The notes beneath the pieces were generated by a model that made no database searches, had not been told where the DNA came from, and saw only the letters and a program-made list of their open reading frames with translations. From Legionella anisa (GTDB lineage: Bacteria > Pseudomonadota > Gammaproteobacteria > Legionellales > Legionellaceae): 64,000 nucleotides of DNA. The position numbers were made by a program, and so were the translations under genes. This document shows positions 39,481 through 48,921 of this stretch, piece after piece (the stretch's first letter is position 1; every line of letters begins with the position of its first letter). The stretch spans positions 34,147 to 98,146 of the forward strand of contig NZ_LNXS01000036.1 in NCBI RefSeq assembly GCF_001467525.1. Reading direction: 5' to 3'.

Positions 39481-40089
39481 ATGAAAAAAATATTAATTGC
39501 ATTACTCTTGAGTGTTTCTATCGCAGGATTTTGTGAAACACCTGATGCATTATTGCAGACCAAATTAAATAGCATTCGCTCAATGACAGCTGTTTTTAAG
39601 CAAACAGTAAAAGCGAAAAAGAGAGTAGTATCTCGTTCATCAGGGACTATGGCATTACAAAGACCTGGTCGATTTCGGTGGCAGACAACACAACCTATGG
39701 AGCAGTTAATGGTAGCTGATGGTCAAAAAATTTGGGTCTATGATAAGGACTTAGAGCAAGTAACTGTTAAAGCGCAACAAAAAGGTTTAGGGGGTACTGC
39801 TGCTTTATTCTTGAGTGGTTACGACGATACTGTAACTCGAGATTTTAAGGTTGCTCAAAGTAATGTGGGTAATGAGATTGTTTTTGATTTGAAATCAAAA
39901 TCTCCTAAAGCAAACTTCCAACGGATAAAACTGATGTTTCGCCAAAATACCTTAACTGGGCTGGAGCTTTATGATCAATTGGGGCAAGTGACAACTGTCC
40001 AATTATCGCAAATCAAATTAAATCCTAAATTGGCCACTAGTTTGTTTCAATTCAAAACGCCAAAAGGGGTTGATGTGGTTCGCCAATGA
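39481..40089 (+). CDS. lolA: Outer-membrane lipoprotein carrier protein
   Basis: The 202-residue periplasmic chaperone ferries lipoproteins from LolCDE to the outer membrane. A signal peptide covers about residues 1-18 (KKILIALLLSVSIAGFC). The LolA fold is marked by MALQRPGRFRWQTTQPMEQLMVADG and KIWVYDKDLEQVTV. It ends 4 bp inside rarA (ATGA overlap). The ftsK-lolA-rarA order is conserved in the class. Confidence 0.95.
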   Translation: MKKILIALLLSVSIAGFCETPDALLQTKLNSIRSMTAVFKQTVKAKKRVVSRSSGTMALQRPGRFRWQTTQPMEQLMVADGQKIWVYDKDLEQVTVKAQQKGLGGTAALFLSGYDDTVTRDFKVAQSNVGNEIVFDLKSKSPKANFQRIKLMFRQNTLTGLELYDQLGQVTTVQLSQIKLNPKLATSLFQFKTPKGVDVVRQ

Positions 40090-41387
40090 GCTTATTTAAG
40101 ACGATGCCTACACCACCATTAGCAGAGCTTTTACGACCCAAAAGTCTGGATGAAGTAATTGGGCAAAGCCATTTATTGGGAGAGGGAAAATCGTTACGAC
40201 TTAGTTTTGCTGGAAAAAAACTTCATTCAATGATTTTATGGGGACCGCCAGGAGTTGGTAAAACAACGATTGCCCGTATTGCCGCTGAAGCTTTTGACTG
40301 CGAATGGATAGCGCTTTCAGCGGTTTTCTCCGGCGTTAAGGACATTCGTGCCGCAGTTGAAAAAGCTCAGGAAAATCTGACCCATGGTAAACATACTTTA
40401 TTGTTTATTGATGAAATTCATCGTTTTAACAAAGCGCAACAAGATGCTTTATTACCTTATACTGAATCAGGTTTGGTGACATTTATAGGAGCTACTACTG
40501 AAAATCCGTCTTTTGAAGTAAATTCAGCTTTGTTATCACGCGCCCAGGTTTATGTTTTAAAGTCATTGACTGATGAAGAGTTAAAGCATTTGTTTCAAAA
40601 AGCATATAAGACTGTTTTATCTCATATCCAGTTTGATGATGATGCTGTAGAAATGCTTATCGGATTTGCTGATGGGGATGCCCGACGATTATTAAATTGC
40701 CTTGAGCAATTGCATGCAGCATGTACCACAATGAATAATGTACATGTGACTAAAGAATTTGTTATGAATTCACTCACAGAGCAGGTGAGACGTTTCGATA
40801 AAGGTGGTGATAATTTTTACGATCAAATTTCTGCGCTGCATAAATCAGTGCGTGGCTCTCATCCTGATGCAGCACTTTATTGGTTATGCCGTATGTTAGA
40901 CGGGGGAGTGGATCCGCGTTATTTGGCACGGCGTATTGTAAGAATGGCATGGGAGGATATTGGTTTAGCCGATCCCCGTGCTACTCAAATTGCAAATGAT
41001 GCTGCACTTACTTACGAAAGATTGGGCTCTCCTGAGGGAGAACTTGCTCTGGGAGAAGCAATCATTTATTTATCAATTGCTGCAAAAAGTAATGCTGCTT
41101 ATGTTGCATTCAACCAAGCTATGGATTTTGTAAAACGGGATAAATCTCGAGAAGTGCCCATTCATTTGCGCAATGCTCCTACTCGTTTAATGAAAAAACT
41201 AGGACATGGAAAAGAGTATCGTTATGCCCATGATGAACCCCACGCTTATGCTGCTGGAGAACATTATTTACCTGAAGGGATGGAAGAGCCAGGTTGGTAT
41301 AAACCAGTAAATCGTGGCTTGGAAATAAAGATTGCCGAGAAGTTAGACTTTTTAAAATCATTGGATGAAAAAAAGCAGGAATCGTAG
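40086..41387 (+). CDS. rarA: Replication-associated recombination protein A (MgsA/RarA AAA ATPase)
   Basis: This 433-residue AAA+ ATPase of the clamp-loader type acts at stalled forks. Motifs are Walker [18 protein letters not shown], Walker [21 protein letters not shown], sensor [18 protein letters not shown], and the C-terminal tetramer domain ([21 protein letters not shown]). Its TAG stop falls inside the first four bases (GTAG) of a REP-like palindrome, so the repeat supplies the stop codon. Confidence 0.95.
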   Translation: MSLFKTMPTPPLAELLRPKSLDEVIGQSHLLGEGKSLRLSFAGKKLHSMILWGPPGVGKTTIARIAAEAFDCEWIALSAVFSGVKDIRAAVEKAQENLTHGKHTLLFIDEIHRFNKAQQDALLPYTESGLVTFIGATTENPSFEVNSALLSRAQVYVLKSLTDEELKHLFQKAYKTVLSHIQFDDDAVEMLIGFADGDARRLLNCLEQLHAACTTMNNVHVTKEFVMNSLTEQVRRFDKGGDNFYDQISALHKSVRGSHPDAALYWLCRMLDGGVDPRYLARRIVRMAWEDIGLADPRATQIANDAALTYERLGSPEGELALGEAIIYLSIAAKSNAAYVAFNQAMDFVKRDKSREVPIHLRNAPTRLMKKLGHGKEYRYAHDEPHAYAAGEHYLPEGMEEPGWYKPVNRGLEIKIAEKLDFLKSLDEKKQES

Positions 41388-41464
41388 CCTGGGTGAAGCG
41401 CAGCGTAACCCGGGTTTGGGTGTTCAGCAAATCTCCAGGTTACGCTGCGCTTCACCCAGGCTAC
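41384..41464. repeat. REP-like palindrome overlapping the rarA stop
   Basis: The left arm 41384-41415 (GTAGCCTGGGTGAAGCGCAG...) and right arm 41435-41464 pair with one mismatch. The TAG of the GTAG end is the rarA stop codon. It lies between rarA and the convergent kinase-like gene and can end both transcripts. Confidence 0.9.
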
Positions 41465-41492
41465 AAGCAGTGCACTTTACTGAGGCTATATC

Positions 41493-42236
41493 CTATAATG
41501 ATGACCTATAGTGCAATTTATCCTCTCCACTTAGTTTTTCTATTTCTTCTAATAATTCTTTTTTGATCAAGTCAAGAGATGTATAACTGTAAAACAATGA
41601 ATGGCGGTTGCGTAAACCAGTGATACAACTTGTTAAAGAATTAAGAATTAATGCATTACAATCGCGAGGAATCCAATTCGGATCCTCATGATCGGAATTA
41701 GATATTTTGTATACATCGCCAAAATCTACTAAGTACGCTTTAAAAGTACCATCTTCCTTTTTTTCTATCAAAATGTTGTCCAGCTTCAAGTCACCATGAC
41801 GCAACCCCAAGTTATGAAATCTACGCACCTCATCCACAATAGCAAGTATTTGGTGACAATATGCTAGGGGATCATCATGATAAGCAATTAGACTATAACT
41901 GACTGGAGAAGCATTTAAAAACGGTAAAACCAATCGAATCCGGCCATGTTCATCCCTAAATAATTCTGCTTTTTTTTCTGGGTATACTGTATTCCATATT
42001 GTTTTTTCTTTTTCATAGGTAGTTGCATAAAAATTAATAACTTCCTTACTGTCTCCGCTCTTATATCTAGGTTTTTTAACAATGAAACTGGGCTTGTTTT
42101 CTATGCCAAAAAATCTGTTGATGGAAGTATATCCACCTGGATTACCCCGGATTGGAGTGTATCTCACTCCATTGAGGTTGAGAATTGAATTACTTCTTTT
42201 AAGTTTATTAGAAAATTCATATTTGCGTTTTGTCAT
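41493..42236 (-). CDS. Protein kinase-like protein, candidate effector
   Basis: This 247-residue protein has a compact kinase fold. A glycine-bearing loop (RGNPGGYTSINRFFG, 30-44) is followed by SFIVKKP with probable ATP lysine Lys54, then HGDLKLDNIL (147-156) with catalytic Asp149 and Asn154, and YLVDFGD with metal-binding Asp171. The activation segment is short and the C-lobe is trimmed, compared with about 260-300 residues for full eukaryotic kinases. The complete K-D-N-D set suggests activity. The basic N-terminus and lack of a membrane helix or sensor domain separate it from bacterial PknB-type regulators. A host-directed kinase (LegK-like) is inferred. It is a single gene between a REP-like repeat and a structured gap. 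Confidence 0.75.
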   Translation of the reverse strand: MTKRKYEFSNKLKRSNSILNLNGVRYTPIRGNPGGYTSINRFFGIENKPSFIVKKPRYKSGDSKEVINFYATTYEKEKTIWNTVYPEKKAELFRDEHGRIRLVLPFLNASPVSYSLIAYHDDPLAYCHQILAIVDEVRRFHNLGLRHGDLKLDNILIEKKEDGTFKAYLVDFGDVYKISNSDHEDPNWIPRDCNALILNSLTSCITGLRNRHSLFYSYTSLDLIKKELLEEIEKLSGEDKLHYRSSL

Positions 42237-42447
42237 AATAATCCCCTAATTCAGTGCCAAAATGCCAACTAATTACTTATTTCATTAATTTTATTAGTTA
42301 ACTTATGGCTAAATTCGGCAAAAAAAGCATTTAGATAAAGAGAATGAGCAGTGGTTGTTCAAAATAAACTCATTCATCAGGCAGAATCTAAAACTTTTAC
42401 CGCAAAATTTTAATTTGAGCGCTTTGTATTGGCTTGAAGCTGAAGAA

Positions 42448-42572
42448 CCAGTATCGCGAAACCTGGACACTGGTATTGGAGAGGATTAGTTTTGTTCGCG
42501 CTGTTTACAAATAACTCCGACCAACCTCGACAACAGTGTCCAGGTAGCGCATCACCATCATTTGTTGTAAAC
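42448..42572. other. Structured non-coding stretch upstream of the kinase-like gene
   Basis: The 443-bp gap between the kinase-like gene and fleS holds an 11-bp perfect inverted repeat (CCTGGACACTG at 42462-42472, CAGTGTCCAGG at 42534-42544). An interlocking 8-bp pair is also present (GTTTACAA 42503-42510, TTGTAAAC 42565-42572), and ACCAGT/ACTGGT flank the first arm. The pairs cross, so they could not all form at once without a pseudoknot. I find no supported open frame in it. A small RNA or a decayed mobile end are both possible. Confidence 0.35.
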
Positions 42573-42679
42573 GTGTTAGCAGCATGTTCAGATAATAATA
42601 TCAAATAAAAGTACATTATGCATAAATTTATTCATAATATCAAATGAAACAAAGAAAAAATTGAGTGTAGATTAATTGC

Positions 42680-43756
42680 ATGATTTTAAATGTATTTTCA
42701 TTTTATTCTAAATTTGTTACAGTCATCTTATTAATTATAATAATTTCATCCAGTATGCATTATTCTAATTACCAAACATGTGCAGTAAGACCGCAAATAC
42801 CTCTTTCAGAGTGGGATATTTTATCCAGCCTACCAACCGCTTTAGTAATCATCAATTCTCAAGGACGCATCGTATGGTTAAACCCACCTGCTGAAGCAAT
42901 GTTGGGATATGGGTTATTCGATTCATTATGGTTGGATGTGATTTTACGTGCTTTTGTTCCTCGAGCTGATGATGGTCATGAAGTTTCTCTTGCTGACGGC
43001 CGTCGTGTCCATGTAGCGATCGCAACCTTAGACAGTTTACCGGGCATCCTAGTGAGTTTAACTGATATAACTGCTACACGAGATTATGAGAAAGCTAAGG
43101 AAAATGAAAAACAATTGGTTTCAATTGGTACAATGACGGCGCAGCTCGCACATCAAATCAGAACTCCTTTGGCTTCAGCGATGTTGTATACAGAACATTT
43201 GAATAATCTTCCTGATCTCGATGTGCGTACCCTAAACTGGATTCATCGATTGCAAGAGTGTCATACCAGCATTGAGCAGCAAATTCAGGATTTATTGTTA
43301 TTTGCGCGAGGTACTACAATAGAGCCGACACGTATGGATATGAATTATTGGTGTTCTTTGCTGGTACAACGTGCTCAGCCTTATGTTTTAGCTCGTAATG
43401 TGACATTCAATGTGAACAATCAGCTGATTTCCAGTGAGTCATTAGTTCATGCAGAATCATTAATTGGTGCTGTTTTGAACTTAGTGATCAATTCATTGCA
43501 GTCGGATGCAACAGAAATTAATTTAACACTTGCATCTATGGATGATTCAGGTATACAAATATCAGTAGAGGACAATGGTAAAGGAATGACTGAGGAAGTA
43601 AAGAACCAGGCTTTTTCCCCTTTTTATACTACAAAGGCGCAAGGAAATGGTTTAGGTTTGGCGGTTGTTTATGCTGTAGTAAAAGCACACGGCGGTCAGT
43701 TGAGTCTGGAGTCTACAGAAGGAGTAGGAACTCAAGTTAATTTGTTTTTGCCGTAA
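42680..43756 (+). CDS. fleS: Flagellar sensor histidine kinase FleS
   Basis: The 358-residue kinase sits directly upstream of fleR and the fliE operon, as FleS does in Pseudomonas and FlrB in Vibrio. A PAS-like domain (about 45-125, LSSLPTALVIINSQGRIVWLNPPAEAMLGYG) is followed by the H-box QLAHQIRTPLASAMLYTE with the phosphorylated His. The ATPase domain has N-box NLVINSLQSDA and G-boxes VEDNGKGM and GNGLGLAVVYAVV. The first 25 residues form a hydrophobic stretch that is odd for FleS; ATG 42755 would remove it, and neither start has a clear ribosome site. Confidence 0.9.
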   Translation: MILNVFSFYSKFVTVILLIIIISSSMHYSNYQTCAVRPQIPLSEWDILSSLPTALVIINSQGRIVWLNPPAEAMLGYGLFDSLWLDVILRAFVPRADDGHEVSLADGRRVHVAIATLDSLPGILVSLTDITATRDYEKAKENEKQLVSIGTMTAQLAHQIRTPLASAMLYTEHLNNLPDLDVRTLNWIHRLQECHTSIEQQIQDLLLFARGTTIEPTRMDMNYWCSLLVQRAQPYVLARNVTFNVNNQLISSESLVHAESLIGAVLNLVINSLQSDATEINLTLASMDDSGIQISVEDNGKGMTEEVKNQAFSPFYTTKAQGNGLGLAVVYAVVKAHGGQLSLESTEGVGTQVNLFLP

Positions 43757-43882
43757 TATTTTAAGTCGTCATCCTGAGCATGTTGAAGTGTTTCCTGCTA
43801 AAGCTTTTAAAATAAATTCAGGAGACGCTTTACTGTGCCCCGGATGATATCCTTTTTATAACACTTAGAAAAAGGACTTTTT

Positions 43883-45196
43883 ATGAGTCATGTTTTAATC
43901 GTTGAAGATGATCCAGTATTAAGGGAAGCGCTGGCTGAAACAATGACTATTGCTGGCCATACATATATTACTGCTAAAGATGGCAGGGAAGCTTTGGCTC
44001 TTCTCGAAATTCATAATCCATCAGTGGTATTAACAGATATTCGCATGGATGAGCTCGATGGAAATCAGCTATTAGCTGAGATCCAAAAAAGAAGACTTGG
44101 GCTACCTGTAATTTTGATGACTGCTTATGGTTCAGTACAAGATGCAGTGAGTGCCCTTCATAATGGTGCGGTGGATTATTTACAAAAGCCGTTTAGTGCT
44201 CAAGTGTTAACTGAAAAAATAAATCAATACATTAAAGTGGAGTTTGATGAAGATACTGGAGAGCCCATTGCGCAGGATCCTAAAAGTCAGGCCTTATTGA
44301 CTATGGCATTAAAAGTGGCACAATCAGATGTTGGTGTGATGATTAGTGGAGAGAGTGGCACAGGTAAAGAAGTTTTGGCTCATTTTATTCATGATCATTC
44401 ACCTCGGAAAAAGCAACCTTTCATTGCGATTAATTGTGCTGCAATTCCTGAGCAAATGCTCGAGGCCACTTTATTTGGTTATGAAAAAGGTTCATTTACT
44501 GGGGCTTATAAATCAACGGCTGGAAAGTTTGAGCAGGCACAAGGTGGCACTTTGCTTCTTGATGAAGTGAGTGAAATGCCTTTAAGCTTACAAGCTAAAT
44601 TGCTTCGAGTTTTGCAAGAAAAAGAAGTGGAGCGAATTGGAGCCAATAAAACAATTAGTTTGGATGTACGCATTCTGGCTACGACCAACCGACAGCTTAA
44701 GGATGAAGTGAAGGCGGGCAGATTTAGGGAAGATTTGTTTTATCGTTTGAATGTATTCCCATTGCAGTGGCACCCTTTACGTGAAAGAAAGAATGACATA
44801 ATTCCCTTGGCTAACTATCTGATTCGTAAGCATTGCCAGCATAAGCAACCTGTGATTCCAGTGATTTGTCCAGCAGCTCAGAAGCTGATGTTAGCTTATC
44901 CGTGGCCTGGGAATGCGCGGGAATTGGATAACGTGATTCAACGAGCATTAGTTTTACAAACTCAAGGGATTATAGAGGCAGAGCATTTACAATTGTCATT
45001 AAATGCAACCTTGGTTCCTGAAACTACTCCATTTGCCAACAGTAAAAATCTACAAATTCATGAATTTGAATTAATTGAGAAAACTTTATTGGAAAATGAA
45101 GGAAATAGGCAGAAAGTAGCATCTTTGTTAGGGGTAAGTGAAAGAACATTACGCTATAAATTAGCAAAAATGCGTGAGGAAGGGTATACAGTATAA
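43883..45196 (+). CDS. fleR: Sigma-54-dependent flagellar response regulator FleR
   Basis: The 437-residue activator has a receiver domain (about 1-115, phospho-acceptor Asp in VVLTDIRMDELDG). The sigma-54 AAA+ domain has ISGESGTGKEVLAHFIHDHS, the GAFTGA loop (here GSFTGAYKS) and GGTLLLDEVSEMP. A Fis-type helix-turn-helix is at the end (NRQKVASLLGVSERTLRYKLAKMR). With FleS it turns on the middle class of flagellar genes. The GSFTGA variant still keeps the sigma-54 contact residues. Confidence 0.94.
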   Translation: MSHVLIVEDDPVLREALAETMTIAGHTYITAKDGREALALLEIHNPSVVLTDIRMDELDGNQLLAEIQKRRLGLPVILMTAYGSVQDAVSALHNGAVDYLQKPFSAQVLTEKINQYIKVEFDEDTGEPIAQDPKSQALLTMALKVAQSDVGVMISGESGTGKEVLAHFIHDHSPRKKQPFIAINCAAIPEQMLEATLFGYEKGSFTGAYKSTAGKFEQAQGGTLLLDEVSEMPLSLQAKLLRVLQEKEVERIGANKTISLDVRILATTNRQLKDEVKAGRFREDLFYRLNVFPLQWHPLRERKNDIIPLANYLIRKHCQHKQPVIPVICPAAQKLMLAYPWPGNARELDNVIQRALVLQTQGIIEAEHLQLSLNATLVPETTPFANSKNLQIHEFELIEKTLLENEGNRQKVASLLGVSERTLRYKLAKMREEGYTV

Positions 45197-45293
45197 AAAA
45201 TTGTATCATCATTGATGCAATGACAGTTTATGGTGATATTAGGGCACCAGAAAAAGGGATAAAACGCCAAATAATTATGAGGTAAATAAGGAT

Positions 45294-45608
45294 ATGAGTA
45301 ATATTAATACAGTTGATTTGCTAAATCAGATAAAGACAATGTCTGCCAAGGCTGAAGGAGCAGTGATTGAAACAGAAACAAATCAATCTCCTTTTGGTAC
45401 GGTATTCCAACAAGCATTAAATCAAGTCAATGAGTTAAATCAATCCGCAGACTCTTTAAAAACACGTTTTGAAATGGGAGATCCTAACGTGAGTTTAGGG
45501 GCGGTAATGATAGAGGCCCAAAAATCCAATTTGGGGCTTGAGGCTACTGTTCGAGTTCGCAACAAAGTGGTACAAGCGTATCAAGACATTATGAATATGC
45601 CAGTATAA
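45294..45608 (+). CDS. fliE: Flagellar hook-basal body complex protein FliE
   Basis: The 104-residue adaptor joins the MS ring to the proximal rod. The C-terminal half (FEMGDPNVSLGAVMIEAQKS, then LGLEATVRVRNKVVQAYQDIMNMPV) is the conserved FliE signature. It opens the fliE-F-G-H-I-J run, 97 bp after fleR. A sigma-54 promoter would be expected in that gap, but no good TGGCAC-N5-TTGC match is visible. Confidence 0.95.
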   Translation: MSNINTVDLLNQIKTMSAKAEGAVIETETNQSPFGTVFQQALNQVNELNQSADSLKTRFEMGDPNVSLGAVMIEAQKSNLGLEATVRVRNKVVQAYQDIMNMPV

Positions 45609-45621
45609 TTAGGAGCTTGAT

Positions 45622-47259
45622 ATGGCATTGGCTGATAGTGCATCAACAGTAGCAGCAAAATTTGCAAATCTTTCTATTGCGCGGCAAATTGGTTTACTCG
45701 TGGGGATTGCTGCAAGCATTGCAATCGGATTAGGAGTTGTTTTATGGTCTCGTGATCCGAATTATGTACCTTTATACACGCAAATGAATGCGCGTGATGC
45801 GGCTGAAGTGGTTTCTGCTCTTGAGCGTAATGGTATTGATTTTAAGATTGATAATAACAATAGTATGATTATGGTTGCAGCCGATAATCTGCAAAATGTA
45901 CGTCTTAAATTGGCAATGGAAGGATTACCTCGTGATCCTGCTGGTTCGGAAGAGCTTTTCTCCAGCTCTAATGCGTTTAACAGCAGTCAATTTATGGAAA
46001 ACGCACGTTACAAGCAAGCTTTAGAGGCTGAGCTTGCTCGTACTATAAGCAAGTTCAATGATATTAAATCAGCCCGAGTTCATTTAGCAATTCCACGTGA
46101 GTCGGCTTTTGTTCGTGATGCCCACGAGCCTAGCGCTTCTGTTTTCCTGGATGTTTATTCAGGTTTGGAACTTAAAAAGCATACAATTGCCGCAATTGTA
46201 AATTTGGTTGCATCCAGCATTCCAAATCTCTCTGCAAGTCGGGTAACGGTTGTCGATCAGGATGGACAGTTGTTAAATGAAGGCGGTGGGCAAACCTTTT
46301 TTACAGATACAGAGCGCTTTTTAGATTACAGACAAAATTTAGAACATCAATACGCTCAAAAAATTCAAGATATTTTAACACCAATACTTGGTTATGGCCG
46401 GGTTAGAGCAAAAGTTTCTGCTGATATAGATTTTACCAGTTACGAACAAACACAAGAAATGTTTAATCCCGAACTGCCTTCTCTGCGTAGTGAACAAACC
46501 ATGGAAGAGAAGCGTAATGTTTCAAATGAAGCAGTGGGAGTCCCTGGTACTTTATCTAATACACCACAAGCTAATCCTGCTCTTAATCCCAAGAATGCCC
46601 CACCTAAAAATGTACCACCAAATGCACCACAGCAGACACAGACAGCATCAGATACTAATCAACCCACGGATTTGCGTAGACAAAGTACTAAGAATTTTGA
46701 GTTGGATAAAACAATTAGTCATACCAAAAATCAACCCGGAACGATTAAACGACTCTCTGTTGCAGTTTTGGTAGACAACAGGGCGGTAATGAATGAGAAA
46801 ACTAAAAAAGTGTCTAAAACTCCTTTGACGCAAAAGGAAATAGAGCAAATTAAAATACTCGTTGCAGATGCAATTGGATTAAATGCTCAACGCGGCGATA
46901 GTTTAAATGTAATCAATACTGATTTTGTTAAACCTGATCCTATAGCTGCTATACCTGAAGAGCGTTTTTGGCAAAAAGATATTTTCTGGTCCATAGTGAA
47001 GCAAACGGCCGCTGCTTTATTTGTTTTGGCTTTAATCTTTGGGGTGCTAAGACCCATGCTAAAAACATTGGCCAGTAATCGCAATGCCAGAGGTGTAGCG
47101 AATGATGAGCAAGCTATAGCAGATTTGACCTATGATGGAACAATTTCAATCAAAGAAGCGAATGATTATGAATCGCAGTTAAATTTATTACGCCAGGTTG
47201 TTGATAAGGAACCCAAGCGCGTAGCACAGGTAGTTAAAAATTGGGTTGATCGGGGGTAA
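45622..47259 (+). CDS. fliF: Flagellar M-ring protein
   Basis: The 545-residue protein forms the MS ring in the inner membrane. One helix lies at about 22-42 and a second at about 455-478. The YscJ/FliF ring domain (LYTQMNARDAAEVVSALERNG) and the FliF C domain lie between, with a Pro/Asn/Gln-rich disordered loop at about 305-350. The C-terminal tail, where FliG binds, is kept. It follows fliE by 13 bp. Confidence 0.95.
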   Translation: MALADSASTVAAKFANLSIARQIGLLVGIAASIAIGLGVVLWSRDPNYVPLYTQMNARDAAEVVSALERNGIDFKIDNNNSMIMVAADNLQNVRLKLAMEGLPRDPAGSEELFSSSNAFNSSQFMENARYKQALEAELARTISKFNDIKSARVHLAIPRESAFVRDAHEPSASVFLDVYSGLELKKHTIAAIVNLVASSIPNLSASRVTVVDQDGQLLNEGGGQTFFTDTERFLDYRQNLEHQYAQKIQDILTPILGYGRVRAKVSADIDFTSYEQTQEMFNPELPSLRSEQTMEEKRNVSNEAVGVPGTLSNTPQANPALNPKNAPPKNVPPNAPQQTQTASDTNQPTDLRRQSTKNFELDKTISHTKNQPGTIKRLSVAVLVDNRAVMNEKTKKVSKTPLTQKEIEQIKILVADAIGLNAQRGDSLNVINTDFVKPDPIAAIPEERFWQKDIFWSIVKQTAAALFVLALIFGVLRPMLKTLASNRNARGVANDEQAIADLTYDGTISIKEANDYESQLNLLRQVVDKEPKRVAQVVKNWVDRG

Positions 47260-47261
47260 TT

Positions 47262-48251
47262 ATGGATGGGATAGAACGTGCAGCCATTTTGCTATTAAGT
47301 ATGGGTGAAAAAAATGCTGCTGAAGTATTAAGACATCTCGAGCCGAGACAAGTACAAAAGGTGGGGGTCGCGATGTCGACGCTCAGTAATGTTACCAAGG
47401 CGAAAATGGAGAATGTGCTCGTCGAATTTACTAATGCTATTGGGGAGCAAACCAGTTTAACGGTAGATACAGAGCATTATTTACGTACCGTACTCATTGA
47501 AGCTTTGGGATTAGAAAAAGCGACTCCATTTATTGATCGAATCTTGATTTCTGATAAAGACAGTGGGCTTAACCGTTTAAAATGGTTAGATGGTCGATTA
47601 ATTGCTGATGTAATTCGTAATGAGCATCCACAAATTATTGCAACAATATTAATCCACTTAGATAGTGAACAAGCGGCTGAAGTGGTGCGTTATTTTAGTG
47701 TGGAGAAGCGCTCGGAAGTATTATTACGTATGTGCAATATTGATACAGTAAAACCGGAAGCCATTTCAGAGTTAGGGCAAGTTATAGAGAAACAACTCAG
47801 TGGTCAGAAAGTAAGTAAATCTGCCTCAGTAGGAGGCATTAAGAGTGTTGCTGATGTAATTAACTATTTTGATGGTGCTATGGAAGAGGAAGTACTCAAT
47901 AAAATTAAAGATTGGGATGAAGAGTTAAGCGAAAAAATCCGAGATAAGATGTTTGTCTTTGAGAATTTAGTGGATATGGATGATCGAAGCATGCAAACGT
48001 TATTGCGTGATGTGACACCTGAGCAATTAAAACTGGCTTTGAAAGGGACTACTGAGCCTACTAAGGAAAAAATATTCTCTAATATGTCCAAACGTGGTGC
48101 TGATTTATTACGAGAGGATATTGAGTTACAAGGCCCTGTTAAAGTAGTTGATGTAGAGCGTGCTCAACGTGATATTCTGGCTATAGCAAAAAATCTTGCA
48201 GAAGATGGTAAGATTGCACTAGGCTCCAAAGCTGGGGATGAGATGATTTAA
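47262..48251 (+). CDS. fliG: Flagellar motor switch protein FliG
   Basis: The 329-residue rotor protein transmits torque from the stators. The N-terminal domain starts GIERAAILLLSMGEKNAAEVL, the middle EHPQIIATILIHLDSEQAAEV carries the EHPQ motif, and the C-terminal domain has the charged helix FVFENLVDMDDRSMQTLLRDV with torque residues. It lies 2 bp after fliF. Confidence 0.96.
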   Translation: MDGIERAAILLLSMGEKNAAEVLRHLEPRQVQKVGVAMSTLSNVTKAKMENVLVEFTNAIGEQTSLTVDTEHYLRTVLIEALGLEKATPFIDRILISDKDSGLNRLKWLDGRLIADVIRNEHPQIIATILIHLDSEQAAEVVRYFSVEKRSEVLLRMCNIDTVKPEAISELGQVIEKQLSGQKVSKSASVGGIKSVADVINYFDGAMEEEVLNKIKDWDEELSEKIRDKMFVFENLVDMDDRSMQTLLRDVTPEQLKLALKGTTEPTKEKIFSNMSKRGADLLREDIELQGPVKVVDVERAQRDILAIAKNLAEDGKIALGSKAGDEMI

Positions 48252-48273
48252 CCTATTCAGGGATGATAAGTAT

Positions 48274-48912
48274 ATGTCGGATGAGTTCGAGCCTTACCTA
48301 AAGAAAAAAGAAAATAACAGTGAGTTTAGTGCTTGGGGATATGAATCGATTATAAATAATGAAGCAAAAGTTGAAATTAATGAAGAGGAGCGTTTTCTCG
48401 CTGAGTGTGAGCGTTTAAAACAGGAAGCTAGAGAAAACGGGTATGCAGAAGGCATACAACAAGCACAGGCTGAAATTAATGAAAAAAGAAAACAGTTTGT
48501 ATATTGGTTTGACCTACTGCAAAAACCGATAAAACTTGTGGATGAACAGGTTACTCAGGAAATAATTCAAACAATAATTTGGGTGGCTCAGCATTGTATT
48601 GGCGTGGAATTATCCGTTAATCCTAATAAATTAAACGATTTACTCAATACCATCAAATCCGAATTGCCTTCCCTACAAACCTATAAAGTGCTAGCCATGC
48701 ATCCAGAAGATGTTACCTGGGTCAAAAATGAATTTGGTGAAAAAGAGATACCTGGTTTGCAAGAGATTTTGGTAGCAGATCCTTTATTAAATCGAGGAGA
48801 TTTTTATTTAAAAGGTGAATATAGTGAATTAGATGCGCGAGTATATACCCGTTTAGCCATTTTGTTTACAAAGTATGTTACTCACGATCTGATTGATCCT
48901 TTGCAAAATTAG
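48274..48912 (+). CDS. fliH: Flagellar assembly protein FliH
   Basis: The 212-residue stator-like protein holds the export ATPase FliI at the export gate. It is recognised by position, by the ERLKQEARENGYAEGIQQAQAE helix (about 48-68, with the family G-Y-x-E-G motif) and by the C-terminal V-type ATPase subunit E-like domain. Its sequence is weakly conserved as usual for FliH. Confidence 0.88.
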   Translation: MSDEFEPYLKKKENNSEFSAWGYESIINNEAKVEINEEERFLAECERLKQEARENGYAEGIQQAQAEINEKRKQFVYWFDLLQKPIKLVDEQVTQEIIQTIIWVAQHCIGVELSVNPNKLNDLLNTIKSELPSLQTYKVLAMHPEDVTWVKNEFGEKEIPGLQEILVADPLLNRGDFYLKGEYSELDARVYTRLAILFTKYVTHDLIDPLQN

Positions 48913-48921
48913 GGTGAGTAG

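Noticed and set aside
42410..42616. Minus-strand open frame of 68 codons before the kinase-like gene
   Set aside because: It coincides with the inverted repeats, its sequence looks random, and it has no ribosome site.
43767..43851. Possible second repeat family (GTCATCCTGAGCATG ... CCCGGATGAT) between fleS and fleR
   Set aside because: Only TCATCC/GGATGA pair; one weak copy in the window is not enough to call a repeat.
45197..45293. Sigma-54 promoter before fliE
   Set aside because: Expected from FleR biology, but the closest stretch (GGGCACCAGAAAAAGGG) lacks the -12 GC element at the right distance.
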